Source of the DNA: Megamerina dolium
Lineage: Eukaryota; Arthropoda; Insecta; Diptera; Megamerinidae
Direction of reading: 5' to 3'
DNA: 64,000 nt
Assembly: GCA_963854835.1 (NCBI GenBank)
Contig: OY978527.1
Coordinates: forward strand, 16,377,584-16,441,583
The notes under the pieces are model-generated. The model had not been told where the DNA came from, ran no database searches, and was given only the letters and a program-made list of their open reading frames with translations. Below, one piece after another: positions 1 through 12,267 of this stretch. A program made the translations under genes and the position numbers. Each line of letters opens with the position of its first letter. Within the stretch, counting starts at the first letter, position 1.

Positions 1-465
1 TTGTTTTGGTAGTCATAGGAGAAAGCTTTGCGAAATACTTTAGCTGTTCAAATTCCTCATCCTGTTTTAATGCTTATTTCAGAGCTCTTTCAGCACACTT
101 AAGTCTTTGTTTTGATGCAGGTGACCGGCATGTCTGCCATTCTCTTCTACGCCGGCGCTTTTCATTAACGAGTTTTTCAATTTGGGTGTTGGTGGCTATA
201 CGAACATTCGTTTGTTTTTGGTAATCACGTGGAGTTGAAACTATTGCAGCAGTAGTGAACATGGTATTGATGATGTTTAGATTATCATCGATGTCGATCT
301 CAGACTGGATTACAGGACTACTTATATAGTTTTTGTATTTCAGCCAATCAGTTTTTGGGGATGTCAGCCTAAATGGTAGTTTTGACACTGGAGGGCGTTC
401 ATTAAGAAAAAATAATACAGGAGAGTGATCTGAGAATAGTTCGTAACTTATTTCGGCACCTTCAA
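1..465 (-). pseudogene. Jockey-like LINE fragment (end of endonuclease domain)
   Basis: Minus-strand translation shows the SDHSPV motif that closes the APE-type endonuclease domain of Jockey-clade LINEs (around 440). A linker with a proline-rich turn and an Arg-rich stretch (RRRRREWQ) follows, as is usual between endonuclease and reverse transcriptase. The fragment runs off the left edge of the window, so the reverse transcriptase, if present, lies outside. Stops interrupt it near 70. It is related to the Jockey-like relic at 5.0-7.4 kb, which has the same SDHSP motif. Confidence 0.6.
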
Positions 466-659
466 AATGACAACAAGTTATCGAACAAAACGGTGTATAT
501 CTAACCTAAACTGCATATCTGACCCAAATCGGATCATTCTAACTATGCTAAATAAAACCTTCAATTTAATGCAAAAATAGTTTATTTCTTTTTACTAGAC
601 CTAATATAAAGAAAACGGAAAACTTGTTTACATTCTTATAATAAGTAAAATATATGGCA

Positions 660-930
660 CTTTAAGCCCCAAAGGGTTCTTTGGCCGAGCTTCTCTTCCA
701 TTACTGTTGTGCGTCTTAAATTTTGGACAGTATTTGGAGAGACCTACTTATTTTAGCCGGTTCCGAACGACAGAACGCTTGTGACATCACTTTTTCTGAG
801 CTTTGTCAGAGTTCTTTTAGAAGCTTTTTCATGGCAAGTTGTTACTGTCGGAAGAATTGCCAATTGCTTGCCGACAGGTGGGTACCATTTGAAAGAAAAA
901 TCTTATCGATATTAAATTTGTTGTTCTTAT
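660..930 (-). repeat. tRNA-derived SINE, body only
   Basis: One of about nine copies of a SINE whose full-length members (34163-34455 and 15478-15824) start with a tRNA-like head. This copy has the body: the ACCTGTCGGCAAGCAATTGG block, the TTCGGAACCGGCTAAAATAA block and the AACAGTAATGGAAGAGAAGC end, all read on the minus strand. It lacks the tRNA head. Confidence 0.7.
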
Positions 931-1021
931 AATAAATTGCTTTAAATAAAAAATATATTTTTATTTCTGAATAGCAAATAGGCATTGTTGCTATTGCATT
1001 GGCATCTTTTATTTCGCAACA

Positions 1022-4000
1022 CTATAATACCAAATTTTGAATACTTTCAATTTTCACAATAGTCTTTACACGATTTGGCTGAACTTGCACTAATTGTTGC
1101 TGCCCTTGCTGTTCAATATTCAATAACGGTAACTGTGGTATTTGTTGTGAGTGTAATGATATTTCTGGCATTTCCGCAAATTTACTAATATTATCGACAT
1201 CGGAGACTACATTCTCATTTGCATACGATGCTGCTGCACATCGTTTGCGATGTGTATGCATAGCCGGATATGTTGCAAATGAACGATCACAATATGCACA
1301 GTGATATTTCAATTGCAAACCGTGTGTATCACGATGTCGTGTCAAATATTTGGACAATGTAAATGCTTTGCCACATATATCGCACACCTTATCGGCTATG
1401 CCTGAATGTGATTTCTGATGTAGACGCAATAAGCTCTGCGTGTAATAGCAACGATTACATTCATTACATTGGAAAGGTTTAAATTTCGTGTGCGTACGTC
1501 TGTGACGAAACAATGTCGGATAGTTACGAAATCGTCGACCACACTCCAGACACTCGTACGGACGTTCATTTGTATGCATGCGGATGTGTCGTTGCAGGAT
1601 GGCGGCTTGAGCAAAACGCTTATTACAATGCGGACAAATGTGTACGACATCACTGAAGTGACGAGCACATCGAGAACGTTTCGTACGTGTATGCTTCACA
1701 TATGCCGATTCGCTTTGAAATACATTGGAACATATGTCGCAGCGGAGAGGTGTAATGTGACCGCGTAAAAATTCTAAATTATAGCGGAGTTGTGGAAAAC
1801 GACATTCATGCTGCAATGCTGCTGTTGCATTATTGTGTAATGTTTGGCCCAAATGTGCATGTTGTTCTTCAGCACTGAACCAATTATTTAAAGCACGCAA
1901 GAGTTTTGTCAGATCATCCAGTGCTATTGTTGTTGATTTTTCCATTACTCGCACATGTAATTGTTGTAGACTTGATTGATTTTGTAATTTTCCCTCATAG
2001 TTGGCATGATGTAGATTCCACAAAGCAGGCTCTTGTTCATATAACTCAATAATATCCATTAATTCTGCTTCTTTATCGGCATCATTTAAATCAAAATGTG
2101 CTTGCAAAGCGGTCTCCTTGAAATGCTCAAGTCTCTCCTAGAGGCGAAAGTAACATTATATACATATTTATATTATGGTAGATACAATGTAAAATTAGGT
2201 TGTGTGAGAGTTTGTCTAAATTTTGGGACCCAAATTAATATGACACTGGAATACTGCAGTACTGTTTCGAAATAGTATTCCTTGAATGGCTTGGTTGTGG
2301 TGTAAGCTCTCATGTAACTGGTGCATCTTTTAATATTTCACGTTAAAAAATAGCCCCAACGGAAATCAATTCCCTCAAGTATCAAATAAAGCAAATTGCA
2401 ACAGTCGAACTGGAATCAGAATATCTTACGCCCTCATAGATCCAATACATAGAAATGATCATCGAAGAAGAAAATTAAAATAATGTAGTAATTGCTCTAT
2501 GCGATGATATTGCGGGTCGCATTGCTATGTAATTTTCAATTTGTTGTAACTTTAGTTTTTTTTTTTTACCTGTAATTTCTAAACAATCAGCGGAATTCGA
2601 ACATTCTGATATTATATTGAATTTTTCCTTTAGAAACATTGCGAAAGTTCGCAATGCTTTCCTTATTTCTTCGTTGGTTTTTTAAAATCGAATTAATTTC
2701 ATTATTTTGTCGCTGCCTTTTGAGTACCTTGAGTGGACGAAGAATAAAGCAACATTTCTTATGATTCTACTTCAAGTATATTTTAAAGGATTTTTTCATG
2801 ACAAAGGATTTATTTTCGAAAAATTGGTACAATATTTTTTCCATTCCGAAGGTACAATTTATCCACATGTTTAAGGGAGCGCATGAATTCCGTACCAATA
2901 GGTTAGGTTAGGTTATGTGGCTGCCCTCTCTCTCTGAGAGGACACACTTAGGTCAGAAAGGCCCATTGTGATACCACTGAGCTTCTCTTCCAATACTGAT
3001 GCGCGTGTTAAATTTGGACAGCATTAGTAGGGACCCCCGTCCCAATAGAAACGATCATTTTTTAAGGCCAAGAACGTATCAACCCAATTTTTGAAACTTC
3101 CAACTGAAGTGAAGGCAGAATGGCAGACAGAAGGGGCAATGTCTGAACGGATGGGGTAAGACTTCGCATCCACTATTTTCCGAGTGAGTTTTGACGGGTT
3201 GCGCAACATGTGGCCGAGCATTGTCATGATGGAAAATCAATTACTCGCGTCTATATACCCTGCATATGTAGATTTATATATAAAAAGTTTACTCGAATAT
3301 CCAACTTTTCTTTTATTTACACTTTTCGAGAAACAATTTTTGCATATACTACTAATTTACACCCGAAATATGGTTGACTTTGACGAAGTAAAAGGATTTT
3401 AAGATAATTCCGAGGCTTAGTATGGGAGCTATATCAAAAGTGGGCGTGGCTTACCACTTTCTAGTAAATCCAATTAATTTTTCAATGTTAATCCACACCT
3501 TAAATTTGGTGTCCTACGTTGAACAGTTTCTAAGTTATGGTGGTTAACATTTTTGTTTAATTTCCTCAACTTTGTATGGGAGCCCCAATAAGAAGTGGGC
3601 GTGGTACGCAGATTTTTCGCCAGATTATTTCCGACTACGATATTAATTTAAGTGTCAATTATGGTTATTGTAGACATAAGATTGCCTAAGTTACAGCTGT
3701 TTCAATTTAAAATTTGTATGGGGGCTACGATAAACACTGGGCGTGGTGCGCCCATTTTCTGTGAGCCTAGTTGCTCGTACAATACTAATCCATACCCTAA
3801 GTCTCGTTGTCCTAGGCTAAATGGTTTGTAAGCTATGGAGCTTAAAATTTTAGTTTAATTCACTCGACTTTGTATGGGAGACCCATGAAGGAGTGGGCGT
3901 GGCACACTGATTTTCTACCAGATTTTTGCCGACTACGATATTAATTTAAGTGTCAATTATGGTTATTCTAGACAGAAGATTGCCGAAGTTACAGCTGTTT

Positions 4001-7000
4001 CAATTTAAAATTTGTATGGGGGCTACGATAACCACTGGGCGTGGTGCGCCCATTTTCTGTGAGCCTAGTTGCTCGTACAATACTAATCCACACCTTAAAT
4101 CTCGTTATTCTACGCTGAATAGTTTGCAAGTTATAACCGGTAACATTTTTTTTAATTTCCGCAACTTTGTATGGGAGACCCAAGAAGGAGTGGGCGTGGC
4201 ACATTGATTTTCTGCCATATTATTTCTCACTGCCGTGTTAATCTAAGTGTCAATTATGGTTATTCTGGACAGAAGATTGTAGAAGTTACAGCAGTTTCAA
4301 TTTAAAAGAAGTACAGACACTTTGTATGGGAGCTACGCTAGAAAGTAGGCGTGGCTCATCCACTTTTGGTGAGGTTATATAGTAGTATAATATAACTCTA
4401 TGTGCAAAATATTGTTGTCCCAAGTGGTATATTGTGTGAGTTATAGCAAGTTAAAGATTTTGAAAATTTCGAGGTTAGTCGCTTTGAATGCTTGGTGTGG
4501 GCGTGGTTATTGACCGATCATGCCCAATATCAATCCCCTCCGTACCCTTGAATCATAGATTACTTATGCCAAATTTCATCGAAATAGCTCAATATTTACT
4601 CAAGTTATCGTGCGAACCAGCCAGGTGACAGACAGACGGACGGACGGACGGACGGACGGACGGACGGACGGACATCGTTAAATCGAAAATTTAATCGACG
4701 CTGATCACGAATATATATCCATGTCTATATCTCCGGAGATTCCTTCAAGTGGACACAAACATCTGACCGAAATGAATATACCATGCATATTGCATTATGC
4801 AGGGTATAAAAATAATAATATTATAGTTTGCAAACAGATTTGGTTTGTAAAATGAGTGTTCGGCGCTCTCTTCTCCGGCAAAGGCAATCGGCTGTTCTCT
4901 ATACTATCTCCCTCTATACCGTACAGTGTATAATGCGCTTCTTCTGCTGTAACACCAACAGCTACAACATCAAAGCAAACAAATAACGGCCTTTCTACTG
5001 AAGTGCATGACCCAGTAGTAAAAGCAACTAGTGCGATGACTAATAAAGAGCCAGTTGCTGTTCAAACTGGAATTGATCGCTATATTACTGTAGTAAAGCG
5101 AAAAAGAAGTCCACAAAATTCAAAACAAATGAATTCAACAAAAATTCAAAAGCAGAACACTGCCCCTATTAGTTTGGAAAATAGATACGCTTTGCTTTCA
5201 GGTGATGAAAGTGACGAAAATATTATCTCCAAGAAAAATTTCAAACCCCCACCCATTTTCTTAAAAGAACGCAACTCAGATAAGTTGATTTCTAGAATTA
5301 CAAGTCTTATAGGACCAAAGAATTTCCACGTTGTTCCTATTCGCAAAGGCCAAATTGAGGAAACGAAAGTTCAAATCTACAGCGAAACTCATTATCGCAA
5401 AGTAATTGCAGAATTTGATGCTGGAAAAAAGAATTACTACACATATTAGCTAAAAAGTAGTAAGGGCTTAATCGTTGTACTCAAAGGCGTCGAACCCGAC
5501 TTTGATATTAACGAAATCAAACTTGCCCTTCAGGAAGAAGGGTTTCAAGCCAAAACAGTATTCAACATTCTCAACAAGAGCAATATACCTCAACCGTTAT
5601 ATCGTATTGAGCTTCAGCCTGAAACAAAAGATTTCAGTAGAGTCTACTTGCAAGCAACATCTATATGTCTGGAAGAATACATCTCTAAGCTAGTAATATC
5701 TGCGATATACTGTCCCCCAAGATACAGTATTACCGAACAGCAATATAATGAATTTTTCTCAACTCTTGGTAGCAAATTCGTGGTTGCTGGCGATTTCAAC
5801 GCCAAACACACTCACTGGGGCTCCCGATTAATAACTCCAAAAGGCAGAAGACTAAGTTCAATCATCACTAACCACGGCTACGATGTTATTTCAAATGGTC
5901 AACCGACATATAGGCCGACGGACAAGAGGAAGATACCCGATCTCATAGACTTTGGAGTCGCCAAAGGTTTGCAGATGGAAAATATCTCCACAGAGTGTAA
6001 TTATGATCTATCATCTGACCACTCACCCACGGTAATATCTATAAAATCACCAAGTCCCCAAGGCAATTGCGTTAGAAAGAAAATAGACTGGTTGAAATTT
6101 AAGAAATATATAAATTCCCATCTTCCTCTAAGTACTGTATTAAGAAATGGACACGATGTAGACTCAGCACTTGAAAAATTCAACCAGCTGCTCTCATTAG
6201 CTCTCAGCTCAGCCACCTGCACAAGGGTATGCAAGCAATCAAACACAGCTACAGCATTGCACTCGAAAGTTAAAGCAAGCCTTAAAAAATAAAAACAACA
6301 AAGAGTTAGAAAAGCACATAGCGCAATTAACATCTGGTGAAGCGTCAGACTACTCTTTGTGGAAATCAGCAAAAAACTCAAATCGGCCAATTCTCACTGA
6401 TTCCCCCATCCGTTTGAGTGACGGTAATTGGGCTAGAAGCAACTGTGAGAAGTGTTTGGCTTTTGCAGACCACCTAAAAAGTGTGTTTACACCCAATCCA
6501 CCCTCTTCACAGTCCTCATTACCAGATAAAATCCAGATAAAACTACCGGTAAAATGATAAAAGAGCTACCTCCGGCTTCAGTAATTCATCTCATGCACAT
6601 TTTCAATGCTATCCTTCGTATTAAACACTATCCAAAATGCTGGAAAACTTCACAAATTATTATGATCGCAAAATCAGGAAAAGACCCTACAAAAGTTGCA
6701 TCGTACAGACCTATCAAACATCACGGCACAATAGAACAAGTCCACCGCATTGTAACTCTGATAAGGAACACTTTTGAAGAAAAAAAGTATTGCTCAGCTG
6801 TCTTTCTTGACATCACTCAAGCTTTCGATAAAGTATGGCACGATGGCCTTATTTACAAACTTAAACTATTACTGCCTGCAAATGTATCCTCATTGCTTAG
6901 TAGCTACCTCACGAAAAGACAATTTCTCGTACATCACAAGGATTATACAACAAATCCATTGACCTGGAAAAATCACATAGAGGCAAAGAAAACTCAGATC

Positions 7001-10000
7001 AAGCTTAAAATTAATCAGTTATGGTGACTGTTACACAAAAGATCAAAGTTGAATCTCGAATACAAAGCGCTATTATATAAAGCAATCCTGAAACCAATCT
7101 GGACTTATGGTATTCAGTTTTGGGGTACCGCATCTCCCTCAAATATCGAAAAATTGCAGCGAATACAATCGAAGTGTCTGCGAATTATTGTAAACGCACC
7201 TTGGTATATGAGGAACGTTAACATCCATCGAGATTTAAATGTACCCACAATTTCTGAGGAAGTTGCAAAGTCCTGCAGAAGCTACATTCAAAAATTACAC
7301 AATCATCCGAATCCCCTTGCTAGGCAATTGTTGCTGAGCACGGGGCATCGTCGATTAAAAAGAAAAGACACACTGAATATGCTGTGAAATTGCAGCATAT
7401 TCAATATTCGACTTTGGAGTTGATTTGACTGGTTGGCCAGGTCTCACAAATGACTTTTTGCTCTTAGGGTTGTAATAGATCCATTTTTCGTTGCCAGCAA
7501 CAATACGACGCAAAAAAGACTTCCCTCTGTACCGTTGAAACAGTATTTCAGATATGTAAAACCGCCTTTCGATATCACTTGGTCACAGTTCATATGGAAC
7601 CCATTTCCCATTTTCTGGATCATATCTGATGTACTTTAGATGCAATGTAATAGCTTGGCAAGTCATTACCAAAGATTCATAAAACTCCTTTTACGTTTGA
7701 CATGGGTCTTCGACCAATAGTCTCAAATTCTCTGAATTCTCGCACGCCCTTTATTTCTTATATCAAAATCACCACTTTTCAACTGTCTAAACTTATTAAG
7801 TTGAAGTCCATGGAGCATGTTCTCCCTAGTTTACATAGCATAGAGTAAAAAATTTAATACTAATCATCAGTGCCTGCTGTGAAAAGCAACAACAATTATA
7901 ACGTACAACATATTCGTAGTACTCTCAAATATTCGTTTATTTAAAGAGAAAAAACTATTGTATGGAATATTTCTTGTACAAGAAATCAGTGGAGTATTCT
8001 ATTTGCCTAATATTTTCCTCTCAGTCATTCTCATTCTATTTAGATATGCTTTGCAAATATTGTACATATTTTGAGAGTAATGAAAATCATTTGAAAATCA
8101 AAGACATTCTCGCAGCTCTCTAGTGGGTACCGTTCGAAATAAAAATCTTTCCGACAATAAATTGGTTATGCATCAGCCAGGGACTGAACCCACGACCTAC
8201 AGATCAGAACCACTGAGCTACGGCACCCACAGCTCACATACAGCTCATGCTTGTCCCTTATTCGATACTCGCCAAAAACGCAAATAGGTCCAAAGATCTT
8301 GCGTAGGATTTTTCTCTCGAAAACTCTGAGCATTCTTTCATCTGAACTGGAAATTGTCCAAGCTTCGGTGCCATATGTAAGGACAGGCATGATGAGAGAC
8401 TTTTAGAGTATGATTTTCGTTTCTCCAGAGAAGGCTCGACCTCTCAGTTTGCAAGAATGATCCTTCGCAATATCTCCAGGGTGACGTCATTATTGGTTGT
8501 TTCCAAGAAGAAGAAGTCGCACGATAAAGAATCACCTTGTCTAAAATCCCGTTCGGTATTAAAGTTCGGTTACACAGTGTAATTCTGCAAAGACGAATGT
8601 GCTTCGCAAGAATACCGAACTCAGGTATTGTTGTGTAGAGGTAATCCCTTACCCGACTGTCGAAAGCGGCTTTATAATCAACAAATTACTTAACAGCTTA
8701 TATTTAGGTATATGCGCCTATCCACTGCATTATCGACATATTTCCAATAATTTAGGAAATGCTCCAATTTAGATACCAATTTAGACAAATTCGCACACAC
8801 ACTTAATTTATTTATCATATATTCGTGTATATCATAATCATACGCAAGTCAATGGTGTACTGGTGCGTATGAGCAACATACAATTCAATATAAGAATAAT
8901 TTGCATGCTGGTACTTTACCGTATTATTAAAGTGTTGAATATCATTGTAGTCAATTTGATCATCATTATTATGCATAAAAGATAAATGATCGAAAAACCA
9001 ATAATTCGATTCATGCTCGGTTCCATGCTTACGTTTTTGTCTCACCGTCGTACGATAAGCTGTACGTAAACGCAGCACAAGACGACTCACATTTGAATAT
9101 GTTAATTTCAGAGTAGGCGGAAATATTTGTTTTAAATTATTTAATATATTTGTAATAGCATTTTTACGCTCACGAATTATCATATGACAAGGATGTGTTG
9201 TATTCCACAATATAGGATATTGCTTTAACAAATATATCACATTTGTTATCAAGGGTACATTGTCGAAATCAATATGCTAAAAAGAAAAAATTATATATAC
9301 AATTACTTTGAAAAATATATAAATATCAATATTAAAACTTACAATGTTACTTTTGCTCAGATCATCATCATTGTGCAATGCTGTTGATGATAGCCTATTT
9401 AGATTTCCTTCATTCGACGCTTTTGCATCAAATATTATCGAGTGTTGTTTACATATATGTTGAATGAATAGATTCAAGTCCATAAAGACAGCAGAACACA
9501 TAGAACAATTCAATACAAATGTTTGTGTTCGCTCATCAATGTCCACTATTATTTCACCACATTTTTTCTTACGTATCGCTGACTTTGTAGAACTGTAATC
9601 AAATGATCACTCTTTTTTTATTAATAAACTGGGAAAAAATTTGGTAAAACTTTGACCAGTTCTAATGTGCATACCTATCCAATTCTGTGATCGGTTTTTC
9701 AAAAGTAGACGGTGCACTAGCAACATCAGACATATCATTTGTTCTTCCTGTTGCATTTTGCATTGATCTCTGGCGAGTGTTATGCTTCTTCTTTTTTTGT
9801 TCTTGGTCAATTGTACTACTTAATGCATCACATTTCTCTTCTAATCTAAATATATAGTTTAGCATATTATTTCGTATATATACTGCAATAAAATGATAGG
9901 GCATGCCTTTTCTCATATGCTGCCAATGCTTCAGCCACCAATTGTTTACGTTGACGAACGCAATCATCAGCCTGTTCTTCAGCCGTAGTTATTGCAACAT

Positions 10001-10319
10001 TTGTTGTTGCTGCTGTTGCAGTTATTGTTGTCGTATTATTTAATTTTAGCGTAGGTCTTGCATCTGATTTTAAACGTCTCTTTGCCAATGGTACACTCAT
10101 AATTATATCTTGTACACGCCATGCATCCTCAGCAAAGTGTTCGGAACAAATATAACGTGTTGTTGAATTACCAGCAATGCAAATGAGTGTACTCCATAAT
10201 TTATAACGTTCGCGATCAGCGGGAAAGCGCATAAACTTTTCATGATAACATTTGCCAGACGTTGGACAAGGATCACTTGTATTATTACAAGACGGCACGC
10301 AGCAATAGTAATAAAACAT
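1022..10319 (-). CDS. Gene A: THAP + double MADF-like + C2H2 zinc-finger protein (TE-filled intron)
   Basis: Probable DNA-binding nuclear protein, 768 aa in five exons: 10319-9907, 9845-9675, 9592-9343, 9276-8920 and 2137-1022. Residues 1-85 are a THAP finger (C7/C11, W42, C58, H61, with F62 in the CSEHF motif). About 138-190 is a charged coiled-coil-like stretch. A knuckle follows: C206 of a KCG motif, then C224, C227, H240, H245. MADF-like domains lie at about 279-375 and 410-505. Six fingers follow from about 530; the first and last are C2HC. The start is the ATG directly before the THAP core. Intron 1 is GC-AG (9906-9846). Intron 4 is 6.8 kb and full of LINE, mariner, SINE and repeat DNA. 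Joining the last exon to the rest is inference. It rests on matching phase 0 and on the same domain order in paralogue B. The alternative is two genes or a broken gene. Confidence 0.72.
2150..2924. other. No recognised element (part of gene A intron 4)
   Basis: AT-rich sequence between the last exon of gene A and a SINE fragment. I see no coding potential and no terminal repeats here. Confidence 0.4.
2925..3031 (-). repeat. SINE fragment (3' portion)
   Basis: Closely matches the distal part of the full SINE at 15478-15600, including the GAGGACACACTTAGG segment and the GTTAAATTTGGACAGCATTA block. The tRNA head and most of the body are missing. Confidence 0.6.
3254..4808 (+). repeat. T-repeat copy 1 (periodic GGGCGTGG element)
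   Basis: Noncoding repeat with four copies in the window (also 26567-27846, 39736-41335, 55641-57224). One end reads TATACCCTGCATATG and the other GCATTATGCAGGGTATA, so the termini are short inverted repeats. The motif GGGCGTGG (once AGGCGTGG), usually after TTTGTATGGGAG, recurs at 3442, 3597, 3739, 3895, 4037, 4192, 4347 and 4499. A (GACG)n run lies at about 4635-4673. Compared with copies 2-4 the left end is missing the hairpin segment with GTCGGCTGGGGCCGAC. Confidence 0.8.
5003..7384 (+). pseudogene. Jockey-like LINE relic, multiply deleted
   Basis: Remnants in order: ORF1 with a PRE/C2HC-type segment (5003-5640, several stops); endonuclease core with VVAGDFNAKHTHWGS (about 5780-5820) and SSDHSPT (about 6010); reverse transcriptase start with SYRPI (about 6700) and AVFLDITQAFDKVWHDGL (about 6800); then the thumb/C-terminus with TYGIQFWG (about 7105). 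ORF1 runs straight into the endonuclease near 5645, so the start of ORF2 is deleted. The catalytic DD-containing block of the reverse transcriptase is also missing. Cannot be autonomous. Lies inside the large intron of gene A, in the opposite orientation. Confidence 0.8.
7385..7710 (-). pseudogene. mariner transposase fragment (GDEKWI-type)
   Basis: The minus-strand translation from about 7660 down to 7385, across frames, reads like mariner core sequence: a segment resembling GKWVPYEL, then FLRRIVAGNEKWIYYNPKS (7510-7440), then a PGQP segment. The first catalytic Asp position reads N. No terminal repeats recognised. It abuts the end of the Jockey-like relic, suggesting insertion or a shared breakpoint. 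Confidence 0.6.
8108..8231 (-). repeat. SINE with tRNA-like head, truncated
   Basis: Minus strand begins with GGTGCCGTAGCTCAGTGG (box A-like), then GGGTTCAGTCCC (box B-like), then the start of the SINE body. A stretch between the boxes is shorter than in the 34163 copy. Directly abuts an RTE-like LINE fragment at 8235. Confidence 0.65.
8235..8680 (-). pseudogene. RTE-like LINE fragment (reverse transcriptase thumb)
   Basis: Minus strand encodes MPVLTYGTEAWTISSSDERM and ILRKIFGPICVFGEYRIR, the same protein block as the better copies at 20310-21010 and 38532-39455. Frameshifts at both ends; no catalytic motif remains. Confidence 0.7.
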
Positions 10320-10620
10320 TTCGTATATTTTGTCTCTTTTTATTACTTTACTACTTATTATTATTATTACACTTTTTGTACCGTTTAGGTTTGAAAATAT
10401 AAATATAGGTTTCCAATAAATATTTAATGTACGGTATGGATTTTGCAATTCAGTAATTTTGACGTCATTCGAAGTAGAACAATATTTTGTAAATGTCATA
10501 CTTCATATGAAATTATATGATGATGCCATATCGTTGAAAACTATATAGCGATATTGTAAAGGTATTTGTGTTGTGTTGGTTGAAAGAAATTCTCATTGGT
10601 ATGCTTATATGAATATATAT

Positions 10621-11728
10621 TGTAACGAATATCGATGGTTGGTTATTCATCACGAATAATGGTAGCATTGAAACGAATGTCAACAAAAAGAAATAGGCGA
10701 TATCTAGAACAAGCCAACGAGAAAGACAGAAAACATCCATAACATCCGCGTCCATGCGAATGCATTCTCCCTTTCTATGCACTTTCGTGCGAACAGATGT
10801 TGAAACTCCATAGCATACGTTCTATGCATATGGAAGTGATATTTTAAGACGAAGATTTTACGTTTATATTGATGGTGATTGGCAGTGTAATTGTAGTGTA
10901 CTTGGAGTGCATTAAACTAATGACAACAAGGATGATGTGGATGCAAGATATCTATTTGGGCCATGAAGTTAGTGGTTTCTTTGCGCCCAAGAGATTAAAA
11001 CAGTGTGATCCTGAACAATTTCGCAATCTCAACTCGAATGAAATACACACAGTATGATGCTTTTTTCAGACTCACAAAGTTGTAAAAGCATTCTAAACGG
11101 CCAGCAATACTGGCGGAGGGCAAACTCTTCCTTACATTGATGGTTTTTATTCTCGCGAAAAGCCTTAAATAAAGAGTGCAATGCCTTACAGCATCAAATA
11201 AATATTGTCTTTTTATTTCATTATCACATTTCCTTTCATTACTATCATCATTTCATCATTTCAATTTACTATCATTACTATCATTTTGATTTACGGCGTT
11301 ATCACATTAGTATTTGACCAGACAAATGGCAGTTGTCATTTTACGCATGAAAGTAGAAAAGGTTAAACTTTTAAGCGCGTGACTATGGAGTTCATCTCAT
11401 AAGATTGCGTGTTTTTTACTCAGCTGTCAAATACACGCATACGGCTACGCGTGGATTGAAGGTCCACTTAAAGGAAGATTCTGGAGTGTTGGCACAGAGT
11501 ATAAATAGGGCCATTTGTTGACAAATGAATCCGAAAGTGATAGAGTGATAGAAGTGATAGATAGACGAAGAAGTGATAGAAAGTGATAGAGAAAACACAA
11601 CACCATCAAGTGATCGAAATAACATCACACAATAGCAATTGAAATTAAAGAGTGATTGTAAATAGAGTTGATTAAATAAATTGTTGTATATAGTTGTACA
11701 AAATAAGTGTTGCAATTATTATTGACAG
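10621..11728 (+). repeat. LTR copy 1 (interrupted), inverted relative to copy 2
   Basis: Starts TGTAACGAATATCGATGG and carries AGGAAGATTCTGGAGTGTTG, then a TATA box (TATAAATA at 11500) and AGTGATAGA repeats. It ends near ATTATTGACA. These blocks match the solo LTR at 14933-15311 read on its minus strand. About 650 bp between 10745 and 11440 has no counterpart there and is probably a later insertion. No matching target duplication found. Confidence 0.6.
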
Positions 11729-11886
11729 AATCCAGTGATCGAACAGGGTTGATTCGAGTAGAATTAAACGCTCACAAAATAAAAAAGTAACAATATGAAA
11801 CACATTTGCAATTTTAGAAATATACATTAATCTATATTTTCTTTCTTACGTTTCTCTGTTTTACAAATTCGATCCTCATCCATAGT

Positions 11887-12060
11887 TCAAACCTTCTTAA
11901 TATGACCATCGATTGATGAATTAGAAGATTGCGGAATGTTTTGCAAAGCCACTTTTAAATAGTAATATTTATGCTGTTCACAAGGTGTTGTACGTCGTTG
12001 TATCGTGGTGGTGAGAAAATTTTGTAAATTTGCTGTGTGAAATGAAATATTTATTGGCAG
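11887..12060 (-). CDS. Candidate terminal exon, unrecognised protein
   Basis: An acceptor (TTTACAG ending at 12061) is followed by 57 open codons and a TGA. The peptide is not low complexity (for example TIQRRTTPCEQHKYYYLKVA) and ends GHIKKV. I do not recognise it and found no certain upstream exon. It could be a last exon of an unrecognised minus-strand gene, or chance. Confidence 0.3.
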   Translation of the reverse strand: MPINISFHTANLQNFLTTTIQRRTTPCEQHKYYYLKVALQNIPQSSNSSIDGHIKKV

Positions 12061-12192
12061 CTGTAAATTTTTGACAATTGCAAAAATAAGTAATAATGTA
12101 TATGTAAAAAATGCTCAATTCAATTCATATACATACATAAATATTTGTACTGAATCATAAGCAAAAAGTATTACATTATAGAAAAATGAATT

Positions 12193-12264
12193 TTAGTCCG
12201 AATCAGAATCGAAGACATTAGGAAGCTTGACGTATCGATACGAGTGTAGTCCATCTGAATCATC
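12193..12264 (-). CDS. Candidate alternative terminal exon
   Basis: A possible acceptor (CATTGACAG, ending 12265) is followed by 23 open codons, then TAA. The peptide is acidic at both ends and closes VKLPNVFDSDSD. Lies 133 nt upstream of the candidate exon 12060-11887, so the two could be alternative last exons of one gene. No function can be assigned. Confidence 0.22.
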   Translation of the reverse strand, partial: DDSDGLHSYRYVKLPNVFDSDSD

Positions 12265-12267
12265 CTG

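Noticed and set aside
3950..4207. 85-codon frame that recurs in all T-repeat copies
   Set aside because: Frames on both strands follow from the repeat unit. No conserved domain, and the copies differ by indels outside multiples of three.
4635..4673. CRISPR-like short direct repeats (GACG)n
   Set aside because: Simple tandem repeat in a fly genome, part of the T-repeat; no spacers.
10869..11057. 62-codon plus-strand frame as a gene
   Set aside because: Lies in the extra DNA inside LTR copy 1, without recognisable domains.
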